From Chloroflexota bacterium (GTDB lineage Bacteria; Chloroflexota; Dehalococcoidia; DSTF01; RBG-16-68-14), in the NCBI GenBank assembly GCA_022561355.1, contig JADFRJ010000156.1, positions 1 through 5,904 of the forward strand: DNA of 5,904 bases, written 5' to 3'. Both the position numbers and the translations under genes were made by a program. Shown here one piece after another: positions 5,176-5,904 of this stretch. Under the pieces are notes generated by a model, which was given only the letters and a program-made list of their open reading frames with translations, was not told where the DNA came from and ran no database searches. Numbering within the stretch: position 1 is the first letter of the stretch; each line of letters opens with the position of its first letter.

Positions 5176-5904
5176 CAAGAACGGTCGGCCGGCCCTCACC
5201 TACCTCGACGCTGGCGTCGACCTCGACGCGAGAGCCAAGTTTGTCGAGCGCCTCGGACCGATCGCGAAAGCCACGCACGGCCCGCAGGTGCTCTCGGGCA
5301 TCGGGCCGTTCGGCGGCATGTTCAAGCTTGGCGGCTACCAGGAACCCGTGCTCGTTTCGAGCACGGACAGCGTTGGTACTAAGGTCAAGATCGCATCGCT
5401 GCTCGGCCGCTTCGACTCGATCGGCATCGACCTCGTCAACCAGAGCGTCGACGACATCATCACGACGGGCGCAGACCCCCTCTTCTTCCTCGACTACATC
5501 GCGTCGTCGTCGCTCAGCCTCGATGAGAAGACAGCGCTGGTGCAGGGCGTCGCGACTGCCTGCGGCGACGCGGGCTGCGCGCTGATCGGCGGCGAAACCG
5601 CCGACATGCCGGACGTCTACGCGCATGGCGACCTGGACTTCGTGGGCTTTGTCGTCGGTGCGGTCGAACGCAGCGCCATCATCGACGGTTCTACGATCGA
5701 AGCGGGCGATGCGCTGCTCGCGCTGCCGTCGAGCGGCCTCCACACGAACGGCTACTCGCTGGTGCGGCGCGTCTTCTCTGTGGCCATCGACGAAGACGCC
5801 GCCGCGGAGCGCGCGCGGTTGGAACGCCACGAGCCGGACCTCGGCACGACGCTCGCCGATGCGCTCCTCGTCCCGCATCGCTCGTACGTCGCGGAGGTAC
5901 AGAC
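5168..5904 (+). CDS. purM: Phosphoribosylformylglycinamidine cyclo-ligase (AIR synthetase), 5' part
   Basis: The enzyme closes the imidazole ring, turning FGAM plus ATP into AIR in the fifth step of purine synthesis. About 245 of the usual 340 or so residues are present before the window ends. Family motifs appear in order: TYLDAGVDLDA (11-21), GIGPFGGMF (44-52), STDSVGTKVKIA (64-75, glycine-rich ATP-binding region), GIDLVNQSVDDI (84-95), GADPLFFLDYIA (99-110), ALIGGETADMPD (about 136-147) and GLHTNGYSL (about 188-196). Some positions depart from the common form: STDSVGT for STDGVGT, VDD for VND and GETADMPD for GETAEMPG. These are mild and the reading frame is intact, so the gene looks functional. 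GTG 5168 is the chosen start: it puts the conserved YxDAGVD segment about 12 residues in, and no alternative start lies nearby in frame. No clear Shine-Dalgarno precedes it, so translation probably couples to purF, 7 nt upstream. Confidence 0.95.
   Translation, partial: MTAKNGRPALTYLDAGVDLDARAKFVERLGPIAKATHGPQVLSGIGPFGGMFKLGGYQEPVLVSSTDSVGTKVKIASLLGRFDSIGIDLVNQSVDDIITTGADPLFFLDYIASSSLSLDEKTALVQGVATACGDAGCALIGGETADMPDVYAHGDLDFVGFVVGAVERSAIIDGSTIEAGDALLALPSSGLHTNGYSLVRRVFSVAIDEDAAAERARLERHEPDLGTTLADALLVPHRSYVAEVQ

Noticed and set aside
5033..5878. Minus-strand open frame (281 codons) opposite the end of purF and purM
   Set aside because: Shadow of purM; Arg/Glu/Asp-rich with no family motif and spanning two genes.
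1..5904. CRISPR array, tRNA/rRNA, insertion sequence or attachment site
   Set aside because: No regularly spaced repeats, tRNA-like cloverleaf with CCA end, transposase motif or terminal inverted repeats were seen, and genes fill almost all the window.

Overview
The window is a GC-rich bacterial chromosomal segment with densely packed genes. TTG and GTG starts, several near-leaderless or short-leader promoters, a Bacillus-type [4Fe-4S] PurF with a short propeptide, and a membrane-anchored MA-clan metallopeptidase with an alpha-helical tail fit a Chloroflexota-like (perhaps Dehalococcoidia-like) or other high-GC Gram-positive-type lineage. This taxonomic guess is an inference with low confidence. 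No mobile element, tRNA, rRNA or CRISPR was seen.

Layout: (1) nt 1-395, the 3' part of a family 2 glycosyltransferase of the dolichyl/polyprenyl-phosphate sugar type. (2) nt 414-1788, a zinc-homeostasis operon: a near-consensus sigma-70 promoter with an embedded inverted repeat, an SmtB/ArsR-type metal sensor with a complete alpha-5 zinc site, and, 3 nt later, a CDF zinc/cation exporter. The likely circuit is autorepression relieved by metal, with the exporter made together with its sensor. (3) nt 1775-3571 on the minus strand, a secreted, C-terminally anchored HExxH metallopeptidase that converges on the exporter and overlaps it by 14 bp. (4) nt 3572-3702, a divergent control region carrying a promoter for each side, a PurR/LacI-like palindrome lying over both -35 regions, and a GC-rich hairpin at the predicted 5' end of the purF transcript. 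(5) nt 3703-5904, purF and the 5' part of purM, adjacent steps of de novo purine synthesis (first and fifth reactions), joined by a 7-nt gap that looks like the product of an 11-bp tandem duplication.

I found no clearly new multi-gene system. The most interesting signals are regulatory: the compact leaderless sensor promoter with its 12-2-12 style operator, the PurR-like box in front of purF, the purF leader hairpin, and the stop/start duplication. The metallopeptidase is the one gene whose function is really unknown.
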